This document shows, one piece after another, positions 1 to 7,584 of a stretch of 17,878 nt of DNA (the first letter of the stretch is position 1; the number at the start of each line of letters is the position of its first letter). The DNA is from Candidatus Dependentiae bacterium (GTDB lineage: Bacteria; Babelota; Babeliae; Babelales; UASB340): NCBI GenBank assembly GCA_018897535.1, contig JAHIKO010000029.1, forward strand, positions 1 through 17,878. Reading direction: 5' to 3'. The notes below the pieces were generated by a model, which was not told the origin of the DNA, did not search any database, and worked only from the letters and a program-made list of their open reading frames with translations. The translations under genes and the position numbers were made by a program.

Positions 1-1
1 A

Positions 2-967
2 GAAAAAGTTTCCGTATTGGGTGCCGGGGCTTTTGGCACAGCTATAGCGAATCTTTTGGCAGATAACGGATTTAATGTTTATCTGTGGTCATATGAAAAC
101 GATTTAGTTTTTCAAATTAATGTTGAACATGAAAATAAACTTTATTTACCCGGATTTAAATTAAATGAAAATATATTGGTAACCAATGATCTAAAACAAG
201 TTATTCAAGATACAAATTTTATATTTCAAGCAATACCTGTAAAATTTTTAAGATCAGTTTTAGTTGAAGTAAAAGATTATATTACAAAAGATCAGGTTTT
301 TATTTCTTTAAGCAAGGGAATTGAAGAATCAACTTTATTGTTTCCAACACAAATAATAGAGTCTGTTTTGGAAAATAAAAATAAAGTTTTTGCTTTATCC
401 GGTCCAAATTTTGCTCATGAAATTATTGAAAAACAATTTACCAGATCGGTTCTTGCCGGAAGTGATGATTTTTATTCTTTAAAAATAAATAATATATTAA
501 AAAATAATTATTTTAAAATCGATGAATCAAAAGATTTAATAGGTGTCCAAGTTGGTGGTGCGTTAAAAAATGTAATATCTCTTTTGGCCGGAATATCCTC
601 AGGTTATCAACTGGGTAAAAATACAATTGCATTTATTGTCACAAAAGCATTTGAAAATGCATCTAACTTAATAATTACTCTTGGCGGACAAAAAGAAACA
701 ATATATGGTCTTTCAGGTTTTGGTGATCTTTATCTAAGCTCTACCAGCCCATTTGGTAAAAATTTTATGTTTGGTTTTGAGGTTGGTAAACTAATAAAAA
801 GTGGTGATTTTGATAAAGATATATTTTTTAAAAGTAAAATTTTGCCTGAAGGCATAAATGCAATAACACCATTACATGAGCTTATTATTAAAAGTAATTT
901 AGATTTGTATTACTTAGATTTGGTTTATAAAATTATTTTTGAAAATTTTAAATTTATAATTGAATAA
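2..967 (+). CDS. gpsA: NAD(P)-dependent glycerol-3-phosphate dehydrogenase, 5' end cut by window
   Basis: Cytosolic enzyme that reduces dihydroxyacetone phosphate to sn-glycerol 3-phosphate, the backbone for phospholipid synthesis. The reading frame is open from base 2 and encodes EKVSVLGAGAFGTAIA, so the TTG at 17 is an internal Leu of the Rossmann strand and the true start lies a few codons before the window. Visible family motifs in order: GAGAFG nucleotide-binding loop, NKLYLPGF, SLSKGIE, LSGPNFAHEI, GVQVGGALKN with the conserved catalytic Lys at 566-568, GLSGFGDL and EGINAITPLHEL near the C-terminus. With 321 visible residues it is essentially full length for the family (about 330). The stop is followed after 12 bases by the next gene on the same strand, suggesting co-transcription. 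Identification is firm; only the exact start is unknown. Confidence 0.95.
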   Translation, partial: EKVSVLGAGAFGTAIANLLADNGFNVYLWSYENDLVFQINVEHENKLYLPGFKLNENILVTNDLKQVIQDTNFIFQAIPVKFLRSVLVEVKDYITKDQVFISLSKGIEESTLLFPTQIIESVLENKNKVFALSGPNFAHEIIEKQFTRSVLAGSDDFYSLKINNILKNNYFKIDESKDLIGVQVGGALKNVISLLAGISSGYQLGKNTIAFIVTKAFENASNLIITLGGQKETIYGLSGFGDLYLSSTSPFGKNFMFGFEVGKLIKSGDFDKDIFFKSKILPEGINAITPLHELIIKSNLDLYYLDLVYKIIFENFKFIIE

Positions 968-979
968 CAAAGAAATTTT

Positions 980-3631
980 ATGAAAAAAATATTTTTTATT
1001 TTAATTTTATTTTTTAATAATCTATTTTCTCTAAATTCCGGTCAATTTTTTATATTAACTTTGCCAAATACAAGTTCTCAAAAAGATCTTGCAACTTGGC
1101 TTTCTAAAACTAAACCTGCCGGAGTAATGCTTTTGGCTCAACATGTAAAAAATCGACAAGAGACAAAAAAACTTACAGCGTTTTTACAAAATGAAGCAAA
1201 AAGATTAAAAATTCCAAAATTAATAATAGCTATAGATTGGGAAGGTGGCATAGTATCGCGAACAAATGAAACCGGAGGCTTTTTTTCCGTACCTGCGCCA
1301 AAAAATTTAGGTGAAATAAATAGAACATACTCGGTTTTATCAGGTAAATTAATTGAACAACAGATGCGTGATGCCGGTATTAATATGAATTTTGCGCCCA
1401 GCTTGGATTTATTCGATCCAAATAATTTTGTTTTAGGTTCAAGAACTTTTTCTAGTGATCCGGAAAAAATTTTTGAGCTTTCTTCAGCTTTTGCGTCAGG
1501 CTTGGAATCTGAAGGCATAATTCCTGTTTATAAGCATTTTCCGGGTTTAGGGGGCGGTGGGCTTGATACTCATTTACATCAAGTTGAAGTTAAATTAAGT
1601 AAAAAAGAATTTAAAAAACATGTGTTACCGTTTAAAAAAATTTTAGAAAGTAAATCTGATCCATTTATAATGGTTACTCACGCAAAATATCCAAATATAT
1701 TTGAAAATTTACCTGCTACATTATCACCTAAAGTTGTTAATTGGATAAAAGATAAAAATAAAAATGCTTTTTTGATTACAGATGATTTTTTTATGGCTGG
1801 TGTACAAATTAAATCTGATTTATCAGATCTTGTTTTAGATTCAATATTTGCAGGCTTTAACTTAATAATTTATTCGGCCCAAAAAGAAAATCAAGATATT
1901 GATTTAATTGAAAAACTTAATAATAAGTTAAATTATATTTCACAAGAAAAAAAATTAATTTTAGAAGAACAGATAAACAAGATTATAGAATTTAAGAATA
2001 AAAAATTAGTTGATTTAGAATATAAAGTTATTTTACCTGAAAAAAAATTATCAAAATATTTAGCATCAGCGGCTATAAAAGAATTTTATGAAAATTTAAA
2101 AATAAATAATTGCTTATTAATTACTGCAGATATTTCAAAACTTCGTCCCGGACAAGATTGGTTTATAAATAATAAAAAAAGTTATCTAGCAAAATCACTT
2201 GAAAAATCAGTTGCGAATTTAAAAGAGTTAATTTTTGATCCAAAAGATAAAAATTGTGTAAATTTAGTTTTAGATTTTATAAAAAATAATGAAAATTACA
2301 AAAATATTATATTGAGTAGCTTTTTTTATGGGCAGGGCGTTTGGAATGACAATCAGAAGATAATTATAGAAAGTTTAAATAGTTTTTGTACTCAAGAAAA
2401 TAATATAAATTTGATAAATATATCTTTGGCACATCCATATGAGCAAACTATATTAAAAAATGCAAAAATATTTAATTTGGGTAGCTTTTCAAAACCAATG
2501 TTAAAAGAGGTTGCAAGTAGATTAACAGATAATTACTTACCTGAACAATGTTTAATTTTAGAACAGTTAAAAGAAAAATTAAAAAATAAAAAAATTGGAT
2601 TACTTTGCCACAACGCAAGTTATCTTAATATTGAAAATGGTAAAAGTTTTTTGCCTGATTTATTATTTGATTTTGCAAAAAATCAGCAAAATAATACAAA
2701 ACTGGTTGCGTTGTTTTCACCGGAACACGGGTTGTTTGGTAATTTTGGTGCTACAGTTAATGTTGATAGCCAAAAAAATAGCAGATGGGACTGTCCTATT
2801 TATTCGTTGCATGGAGCACATAAAAAACCAACAAAAGAAATGTTATCAAATTTAGATGTTTTGGTTATAGATTTACATGAAGTTGGTATAAGAGCTTTTA
2901 CATATTTAAGTTCGTTAAAATTATGCTTGGACGCAGCTGCAGAAAATAATTTGTCTGTTATTGTTATAGATTCACCAAATCCAATTTATTTTTGGCCAAA
3001 ACAGGGCCCCAAATTACAAGAAGATTCGGTATCTTTTGCAGGGATGGTAAAAACGCCATTTATTCATGGTCAAACTATTGGTCAAATTGCAAAAGATTTA
3101 AATAAAAAAATAAGTGCAAATTTAACCGTTATAAGTTTATATGACGAAAATAATTTTAAAAATTATTATAAAGCCGGTTATTATTTGCCTGCATCGCCAA
3201 ATTTGGCAAGTATGGAATCTGTTTATTGCTATCCAATTACTGTTTTTATTGAGGGGACAAATTATTCAGAAGGCCGTGGAACAAATTTTCCATTTCAGCA
3301 AATTGGGGCTCCTTGGATTGACGGTCAAAAATTGGCGTGTATTTTAAATTCAAAAAAGTTACCGGGAATATATTTTGAATATGTAAAATTTACACCTGAA
3401 TCCATTATTGGTAAATCTGTTGATCCAAAACATAAAAATATTCTTTGTGATGGTGTTTTTTTACATATTTATGATTTAGAAACTATTGAACCAATGAAAA
3501 TAGCAAAAACTATTTTACAAACTTTATTTAGTCTTTATCCTGAACAATCTGAGTTTATAAAATTTGGTAATATATATTTTATAGATCATTTGGTTGGTAA
3601 TAATTCTTGGCGAAAAGATTTGGTAAAATAA
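980..3631 (+). CDS. Exported fusion of NagZ-type GH3 beta-N-acetylglucosaminidase and NamZ-type (DUF1343) exo-beta-N-acetylmuramidase
   Basis: The 883-residue product joins two peptidoglycan-sugar hydrolases. Residues 1 to about 20 look like a signal peptide (MKK plus a hydrophobic run). Residues about 22-350 are a GH3 barrel: DWEGG at 86-90, KHFPG at 185-189, the NagZ-type Asp-His pair in DTH (D196, H198) that serves as acid/base in the family, MVTHAKYP at 231-238, and ITDD at 266-269 with D268 the expected nucleophile. Residues about 355-525 resemble the alpha/beta C-terminal GH3 domain seen in the longer Bacillus-type NagZ. Residues about 535-883 are DUF1343/NamZ: SPEHGLFG 580-587, DLHEVGIRAFTYL 631-643, DSPNPI 664-669, HGQTIGQIA 696-704, ASPNL 738-742, EGTNYSEGRGT 758-768, GAPWID 776-781. 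In Bacillus, separate NagZ and NamZ proteins jointly release GlcNAc and MurNAc from wall glycans; the fusion suggests paired action here, probably in the periplasm. No clear Shine-Dalgarno precedes the ATG. Domain calls are firm; activity is inferred. Confidence 0.9.
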   Translation: MKKIFFILILFFNNLFSLNSGQFFILTLPNTSSQKDLATWLSKTKPAGVMLLAQHVKNRQETKKLTAFLQNEAKRLKIPKLIIAIDWEGGIVSRTNETGGFFSVPAPKNLGEINRTYSVLSGKLIEQQMRDAGINMNFAPSLDLFDPNNFVLGSRTFSSDPEKIFELSSAFASGLESEGIIPVYKHFPGLGGGGLDTHLHQVEVKLSKKEFKKHVLPFKKILESKSDPFIMVTHAKYPNIFENLPATLSPKVVNWIKDKNKNAFLITDDFFMAGVQIKSDLSDLVLDSIFAGFNLIIYSAQKENQDIDLIEKLNNKLNYISQEKKLILEEQINKIIEFKNKKLVDLEYKVILPEKKLSKYLASAAIKEFYENLKINNCLLITADISKLRPGQDWFINNKKSYLAKSLEKSVANLKELIFDPKDKNCVNLVLDFIKNNENYKNIILSSFFYGQGVWNDNQKIIIESLNSFCTQENNINLINISLAHPYEQTILKNAKIFNLGSFSKPMLKEVASRLTDNYLPEQCLILEQLKEKLKNKKIGLLCHNASYLNIENGKSFLPDLLFDFAKNQQNNTKLVALFSPEHGLFGNFGATVNVDSQKNSRWDCPIYSLHGAHKKPTKEMLSNLDVLVIDLHEVGIRAFTYLSSLKLCLDAAAENNLSVIVIDSPNPIYFWPKQGPKLQEDSVSFAGMVKTPFIHGQTIGQIAKDLNKKISANLTVISLYDENNFKNYYKAGYYLPASPNLASMESVYCYPITVFIEGTNYSEGRGTNFPFQQIGAPWIDGQKLACILNSKKLPGIYFEYVKFTPESIIGKSVDPKHKNILCDGVFLHIYDLETIEPMKIAKTILQTLFSLYPEQSEFIKFGNIYFIDHLVGNNSWRKDLVK

Positions 3632-3638
3632 ATTTATT

Positions 3639-4754
3639 ATGCATCTTAAGTATTTTAAAAGAATAATATTTTTTATTTTTATATCACTAAATTTAAAATT
3701 AATTTGTATGGATCAATGTACGAATTGTTTTAAATTAGATGATATTAATAGAAATTATACAGACAAAGATTTGATTGGAGAGGGGGCCAATAAAAAGGTT
3801 TATAAAGTTTTTTCGTCCGATTCAATTCGTTCATTGGCTTTGGTTGTTTATAAGCCCGGAAAATATACAAATATTTTTTTTGAAAATGAACTATTTTTTT
3901 TAAATAATTCAGAGTACAAGCATCCAAACATTATAACTTTATATGATTTTGATGAAGTAAAAAAAGAGTTTTTAATGGAATGCGGTGGAACTGGAAATCT
4001 TCGTTATTTTATAAGAAATTGTCGTAATAAAAGAATACAAAGAAATAAAGTTGAAAAAGCTACTACTTTATCTAAAAAAATAGATTATCTAATTACTATT
4101 TTATCGATTATTGTTTTTTTACATGATAAAAATATTATTTTAAGAGATTTAAAGCCTGATAATCTTATATTTGTTAGGGGTGTATTAAAGCTTATAGATT
4201 TAGAGTCTTTAATAATAATTCCCAAAGATAAAACATATGTTAAAGATGGCTCATTTTCAATGACCATTCCATATGTAGACCCCGCAATTTATGGATCAAA
4301 ATTATCAGATGAAAATGGAATATGTTATTACGCCTGTTATCTAGAAAATGATATTTATTCAATAGCAACATTAATTTTTTACGTAATATATGAAAATGAT
4401 TTTTTTTATAAATTTGTTGAAAATAAAGTTTTGGAATCAAAAGATCCGGAGTTTTTAAGTGAAGAAAAAGATTTAGTTAAATCCGTTAAAAATATTTTGG
4501 AAGATTTTAATAAAATTAAGAAAATAATGAAAAAATATTTATTAAATCAAGGCGAACGGCTGAATTTGAATGAAATAGATTTTTTTTATAAGGGGCTGGA
4601 AGATCTATCTGTCAAAGATAGAATAAATAATTTAATAGAAAAATGTTGGGGATTTATATTGGATAGACCTAGCGCAAAAGAAATTTTAGCAGAACTTATT
4701 GAAATAAAAAAAATAGTTGACGATAAAATAAAGAAAAAGAAATATAAAAATTAG
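3639..4754 (+). CDS. Exported eukaryotic-like Ser/Thr protein kinase
   Basis: A 371-residue protein with an N-terminal basic, hydrophobic segment (residues 1 to about 23, ending LICMD) that reads as a signal peptide or membrane anchor, followed by a whole kinase domain. Visible motifs: glycine loop IGEGANKKVYK (46-56), ATP-binding Lys K72 in VVYKPG, likely alpha-C Glu E84, HPNI (95-98), catalytic loop LRDLKPDN (168-175) with D170, K172 and N175, metal-binding segment LIDLE with D187, alpha-F DIYSIATLI (from D238), and C-terminal W..ILDRPSAKEIL with R343. Two deviations: the usual His of HRD is Leu, and DFG is DLE. All the residues needed for phosphotransfer are kept, so it may be active. It starts 7 bases after the hydrolase gene with no evident Shine-Dalgarno, and M24 is an alternative start that would remove the signal. 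Kinases that leave the cytosol are often aimed at host or envelope targets; that role is inference. Confidence 0.85.
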   Translation: MHLKYFKRIIFFIFISLNLKLICMDQCTNCFKLDDINRNYTDKDLIGEGANKKVYKVFSSDSIRSLALVVYKPGKYTNIFFENELFFLNNSEYKHPNIITLYDFDEVKKEFLMECGGTGNLRYFIRNCRNKRIQRNKVEKATTLSKKIDYLITILSIIVFLHDKNIILRDLKPDNLIFVRGVLKLIDLESLIIIPKDKTYVKDGSFSMTIPYVDPAIYGSKLSDENGICYYACYLENDIYSIATLIFYVIYENDFFYKFVENKVLESKDPEFLSEEKDLVKSVKNILEDFNKIKKIMKKYLLNQGERLNLNEIDFFYKGLEDLSVKDRINNLIEKCWGFILDRPSAKEILAELIEIKKIVDDKIKKKKYKN

Positions 4755-5569
4755 ATTCTTGTTAGTTTTATATTATTTTTAATTAATAAATCTTTCATAT
4801 CAAAAAATAACTTCCAGCCGTATTTTGTAAGTTTTCCATCAAATCTTGGTAGTTTAACTTCATGCAAATTAAAAAGTTTTGCAGTTGTTATAATTCCCTT
4901 AAAGGTTCTTATGCCGGGCTTTGTAACTGTAAGTTTTTTAATATTAAGTGTTCCAAAGTTTTTTATAATTTCTTGGCGTAATTCAAATTCAACAAATTTT
5001 TCAACAGACTGTTTTTCAGAAAATATACCATTATCTTTAATTTTTATTTGATTGTTTTTATTTTTTTTAATCAAAAGCTTGTTTGTAACAATAATCTGAT
5101 TAGGTGAAAAATAGAATGTTTTAAACTTTAAAAATGCTGTGAATGATAATAAAAGAACTATATACATAAAAAATTTTGTTTTTTTTGAAAATTTTTTATT
5201 ACTTAAAATAAAAAAAGTTATTAATGGTATTAATAACAAAATAAAAATATTTACTTTACCAAAACCCATTAACCAGTTCTTTTGTCCTATACTCATAATT
5301 TTTTTCCAAAAATTTGTCGAAATATCTAAAAAATATATCAAATAATTATTGGGAATATTTATTAATTCAGTGAAAAATACAAGAGAGCTTAGGGTTAAAA
5401 AAATAGATAAAAATGGTACGAAAATTAGATTGCCTATAAAACTCATCATAGATATTGATAATCCCCAATGAATTAATATTGGCAAAGAGATAAGTGTAAT
5501 AATAAGTTGTGTTTCAAAAAATATAGCTAAATAGTTAAAAATTTTTTGAAAAATAGCTTTTAAGTTCAA
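4751..5569 (-). CDS. ComEC/Rec2-like membrane protein fragment with a degenerate metallo-beta-lactamase-like tail
   Basis: The 272-residue product has hydrophobic segments at about residues 13-70 and 105-150 with the string SFIGNLIFVPFLSIFLTLSS, which resembles the C-terminal part of the Competence domain of the DNA-uptake channel ComEC. After about residue 155 comes a soluble tail in which IKKLTVTKPGIRTFKGI sits where ComEC metallo-beta-lactamase domains carry the HxHxDH metal site; the metal ligands are absent. The N-terminal OB-type region and most of the channel are missing. The first usable codon is TTG at 5569 with no Shine-Dalgarno, and no ATG lies between it and the stop of the upstream gene at 5588-5590, which is in the same frame only 18 bases away. 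The open frame runs to a stop that interlocks with the kinase stop. It could be a reduced functional protein, a remnant, or a piece translated by coupling from the upstream gene. Family assignment is moderate. Confidence 0.5.
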   Translation of the reverse strand: MNLKAIFQKIFNYLAIFFETQLIITLISLPILIHWGLSISMMSFIGNLIFVPFLSIFLTLSSLVFFTELINIPNNYLIYFLDISTNFWKKIMSIGQKNWLMGFGKVNIFILLLIPLITFFILSNKKFSKKTKFFMYIVLLLSFTAFLKFKTFYFSPNQIIVTNKLLIKKNKNNQIKIKDNGIFSEKQSVEKFVEFELRQEIIKNFGTLNIKKLTVTKPGIRTFKGIITTAKLFNLHEVKLPRFDGKLTKYGWKLFFDMKDLLIKNNIKLTRI

Positions 5570-5587
5570 TGTTATATATTCGTAAAT

Positions 5588-6745
5588 TTATTCAAGTTTA
5601 TTAATTACAATTTTTTCCAGATTACTAAGATTATTGGCATCTTTTTTTTGCTTTATTATATTGGGCAAAATTTTATTTAAATAATCAAATGTATTATCTG
5701 TTGAAATATTGTAATTATTATTTTTTATATGCGCAAGAATATCTTTTTGTACCCAATTTGTAATGATATTTGAATAACCTATTAATTGAAATGTTTTGTG
5801 ACCATTTGTTTTTAGTTTTTCATCCAAATACTTTTTAATAACAATATTTTTTATAAATTGCTGTATTATGTGCTCTTCAACTATTTCGGTTGCTAAAACT
5901 TCGCAATTTTCAGTTTTTGCTGTATTTATATAATTGTCTTTAAAACTCTTAAACTCTGTACAGGTTGGGTTTGGCAATCTTTTTTCGACATTTAAAGCAG
6001 AAAGAATATATTTTTTTATTTTATTATTTTTATTTTCTTTAAAATATTTTGACATATTATTACACATACCAAAATCCAAAAAGGCTAGTTTATAGATTTC
6101 TGCATTTGTTTTTTCTCGTACCATACAAATTTCCATATCCAAACCGTCTAACTGTAATTTATAATGCAATATTGCCATAAATGTACCAAGGTCACTGAAT
6201 AATTGCTCTAAATTAGTTTTATTATTATTTATTTTTGAATATTTATTAATAATTTCATTTATTTGTTTAAGACCTAAACTGTGTCCCGTTATTATTTCAT
6301 TTTCATATTTATCTACAGAATCAAGATTTTCTTCTCCAAATTTTAGTTGAGTTATTAGATTTTTATTGGTTTCTTCTTTAATTGGATATAATCTTGGAAT
6401 TTCCATAGCGCAAACGTCTGCAATATTTGATATTAATTTACTTGGATTTAAAACAAGAATTCTTTCAAAAAGAGTTTTGTCATATATTTCTATTCGATTA
6501 TAAATATTTTTTTGTATTTCAAATTCTTTTTTTATCTTATCGCATTGACTAATATTTTCACCACCTTTTATGGCTATATTTTCACTGCTGCTGGAGCCCC
6601 AAATTTCACCGGTTCCTCCTTTTCCCAAAAGTTGATCAAATGGAATGGAATAATTTTCCTGCAATAGATCCTGAATTTTTTTTGCGTTTGAAATATTAAA
6701 TATAAAAAATATAAAAATATAAAATTTTAAATTTATTATCTTCAT
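5588..6745 (-). CDS. Exported kinase-like protein (protein-kinase fold, DFG present)
   Basis: A 385-residue protein beginning MKIINLKFY and a hydrophobic stretch to about residue 20 (NISNA, a plausible signal peptidase site). It then shows kinase-type features: glycine-rich loop LLGKGGTGEIWG (39-50), AIKGG with K60, an acidic helix (E74/E76) as candidate alpha-C, LHYKLQLDGLDMEI (193-206) as a divergent catalytic loop with D200 or D203, and KLAFLDFGMC (219-228) containing a canonical DFG at 224-226. The C-terminal 150 residues are polar, Asn/Lys/Ile-rich and unrecognised. It is not obviously related to the other exported kinase at 3639-4754: that one keeps a standard catalytic loop but lacks DFG, this one the reverse. 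Start choice is strong, since AAGGAG lies 10 bases upstream, in the short gap after the holB-like gene. Kinase-fold membership is well supported; substrate and activity are unknown. Confidence 0.65.
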   Translation of the reverse strand: MKIINLKFYIFIFFIFNISNAKKIQDLLQENYSIPFDQLLGKGGTGEIWGSSSSENIAIKGGENISQCDKIKKEFEIQKNIYNRIEIYDKTLFERILVLNPSKLISNIADVCAMEIPRLYPIKEETNKNLITQLKFGEENLDSVDKYENEIITGHSLGLKQINEIINKYSKINNNKTNLEQLFSDLGTFMAILHYKLQLDGLDMEICMVREKTNAEIYKLAFLDFGMCNNMSKYFKENKNNKIKKYILSALNVEKRLPNPTCTEFKSFKDNYINTAKTENCEVLATEIVEEHIIQQFIKNIVIKKYLDEKLKTNGHKTFQLIGYSNIITNWVQKDILAHIKNNNYNISTDNTFDYLNKILPNIIKQKKDANNLSNLEKIVINKLE

Positions 6746-6755
6746 ACTACTTTTT

Positions 6756-6761
6756 CTCCTT
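6756..6761 (-). promoter_or_regulatory. Ribosome binding site of the exported kinase-like gene
   Basis: On the minus strand the sequence reads AAGGAG, 10 bases before the ATG at 6745, within the 21-base gap after the holB-like stop. It is one of the better Shine-Dalgarno sequences here and fixes the start of the kinase-like gene. Confidence 0.75.
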
Positions 6762-6766
6762 ATTTC

Positions 6767-7504
6767 TTATTTACGTGGAAATTGTATATATAAATTTTTC
6801 CAAAATATTTTAGAACTTCCCGACATGGGTTCTTTTTTGAGCGTTTTTTTTAAAAAATTAAAAACTTTTAAATTATAATTAATTTCACTTAAATTGTTGT
6901 TTTTTGAACATAAAATAATTTTTTGAGAGTAAAAATTTAGCATATTGTTAATTAATTCTATGCTTTCACTATCCGACAGATTTGATTCTTTAAGTTGTTT
7001 ATCAAAATTTATAGGGTTATCTAAATCTTGCTCATAAAAAAATGCAACTATAGGGTGGTTGCTTTGAGTATCAATAGATTCTTTAAATATTTTTATAAGA
7101 CAGCGTGAGGAAATTGTTGGTAGAGTAGAATTTTTATTATTGGTTTGTAATATAAAATTATAACCAATTGGAGGTTCTTCAAGAATTTTCAAAAGTTTAT
7201 TTGCCGTTGCTGTGTTTAGTGTTTGTGCTTTTTGTAAAATAAAAAAGAATTTTTGATTTTTATCCAGACTTAATGATGTTTGTTCAAAAATTATAGCAAC
7301 ATCTTTTACAGAGTAGTCTTTTTCAGGATTTATAAAAATAATATTTTCATGTTGTTTAATTTTTATTTTTCTACAGTCATTGCAGTAACAATTTTTATCT
7401 TTATTTTTTGAACAAAATTGTTGCTGTAAAAATAATTCAGTTTCATAATCAAGAATATCTTTAGAGCCTACAAAAAGTTGCGTTGGAATAAGTGTATCGT
7501 TCAT
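6767..7504 (-). CDS. holB: DNA polymerase III delta'-like clamp-loader subunit (AAA+ fold, no Walker A)
   Basis: A 245-residue protein with the order of motifs of the DnaX/HolB clamp-loader family: a four-Cys cluster (C31, C39, C41, C44) in the zinc-module position, KIKIKQHENIIFINP (the usual C-x-H-D-x-P region), FFFILQKAQTLNTATANKLLK (split here as 86-91 and 92-106), then ILEEPP (107-112) and the sensor-like LPTISSRC (128-135). There is no P-loop GxxGxGK, as expected for delta' rather than the ATP-hydrolysing tau/gamma subunit. In the replisome delta' helps load the sliding clamp. The neighbourhood supports the call: tmk lies one gene upstream, and tmk-holB is a common pairing. No clear Shine-Dalgarno precedes the ATG at 7504. 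The C-terminal collar domain is short and divergent, so a truncated DnaX paralogue is the alternative. Confidence 0.8.
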   Translation of the reverse strand: MNDTLIPTQLFVGSKDILDYETELFLQQQFCSKNKDKNCYCNDCRKIKIKQHENIIFINPEKDYSVKDVAIIFEQTSLSLDKNQKFFFILQKAQTLNTATANKLLKILEEPPIGYNFILQTNNKNSTLPTISSRCLIKIFKESIDTQSNHPIVAFFYEQDLDNPINFDKQLKESNLSDSESIELINNMLNFYSQKIILCSKNNNLSEINYNLKVFNFLKKTLKKEPMSGSSKIFWKNLYIQFPRK

Positions 7505-7584
7505 AATAAAATAATTTTGTTAATATTTAAATCAAATTATAAAATTCTATTTCGTTATTATAACTTTATTTGAAAAATATAAAA

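Noticed and set aside
1138..1518. Open frame of 126 codons on the minus strand inside the NagZ-NamZ gene
   Set aside because: It lies wholly opposite conserved GH3 motifs, has no ribosome binding site and no recognisable protein character; it is a shadow of the real gene.
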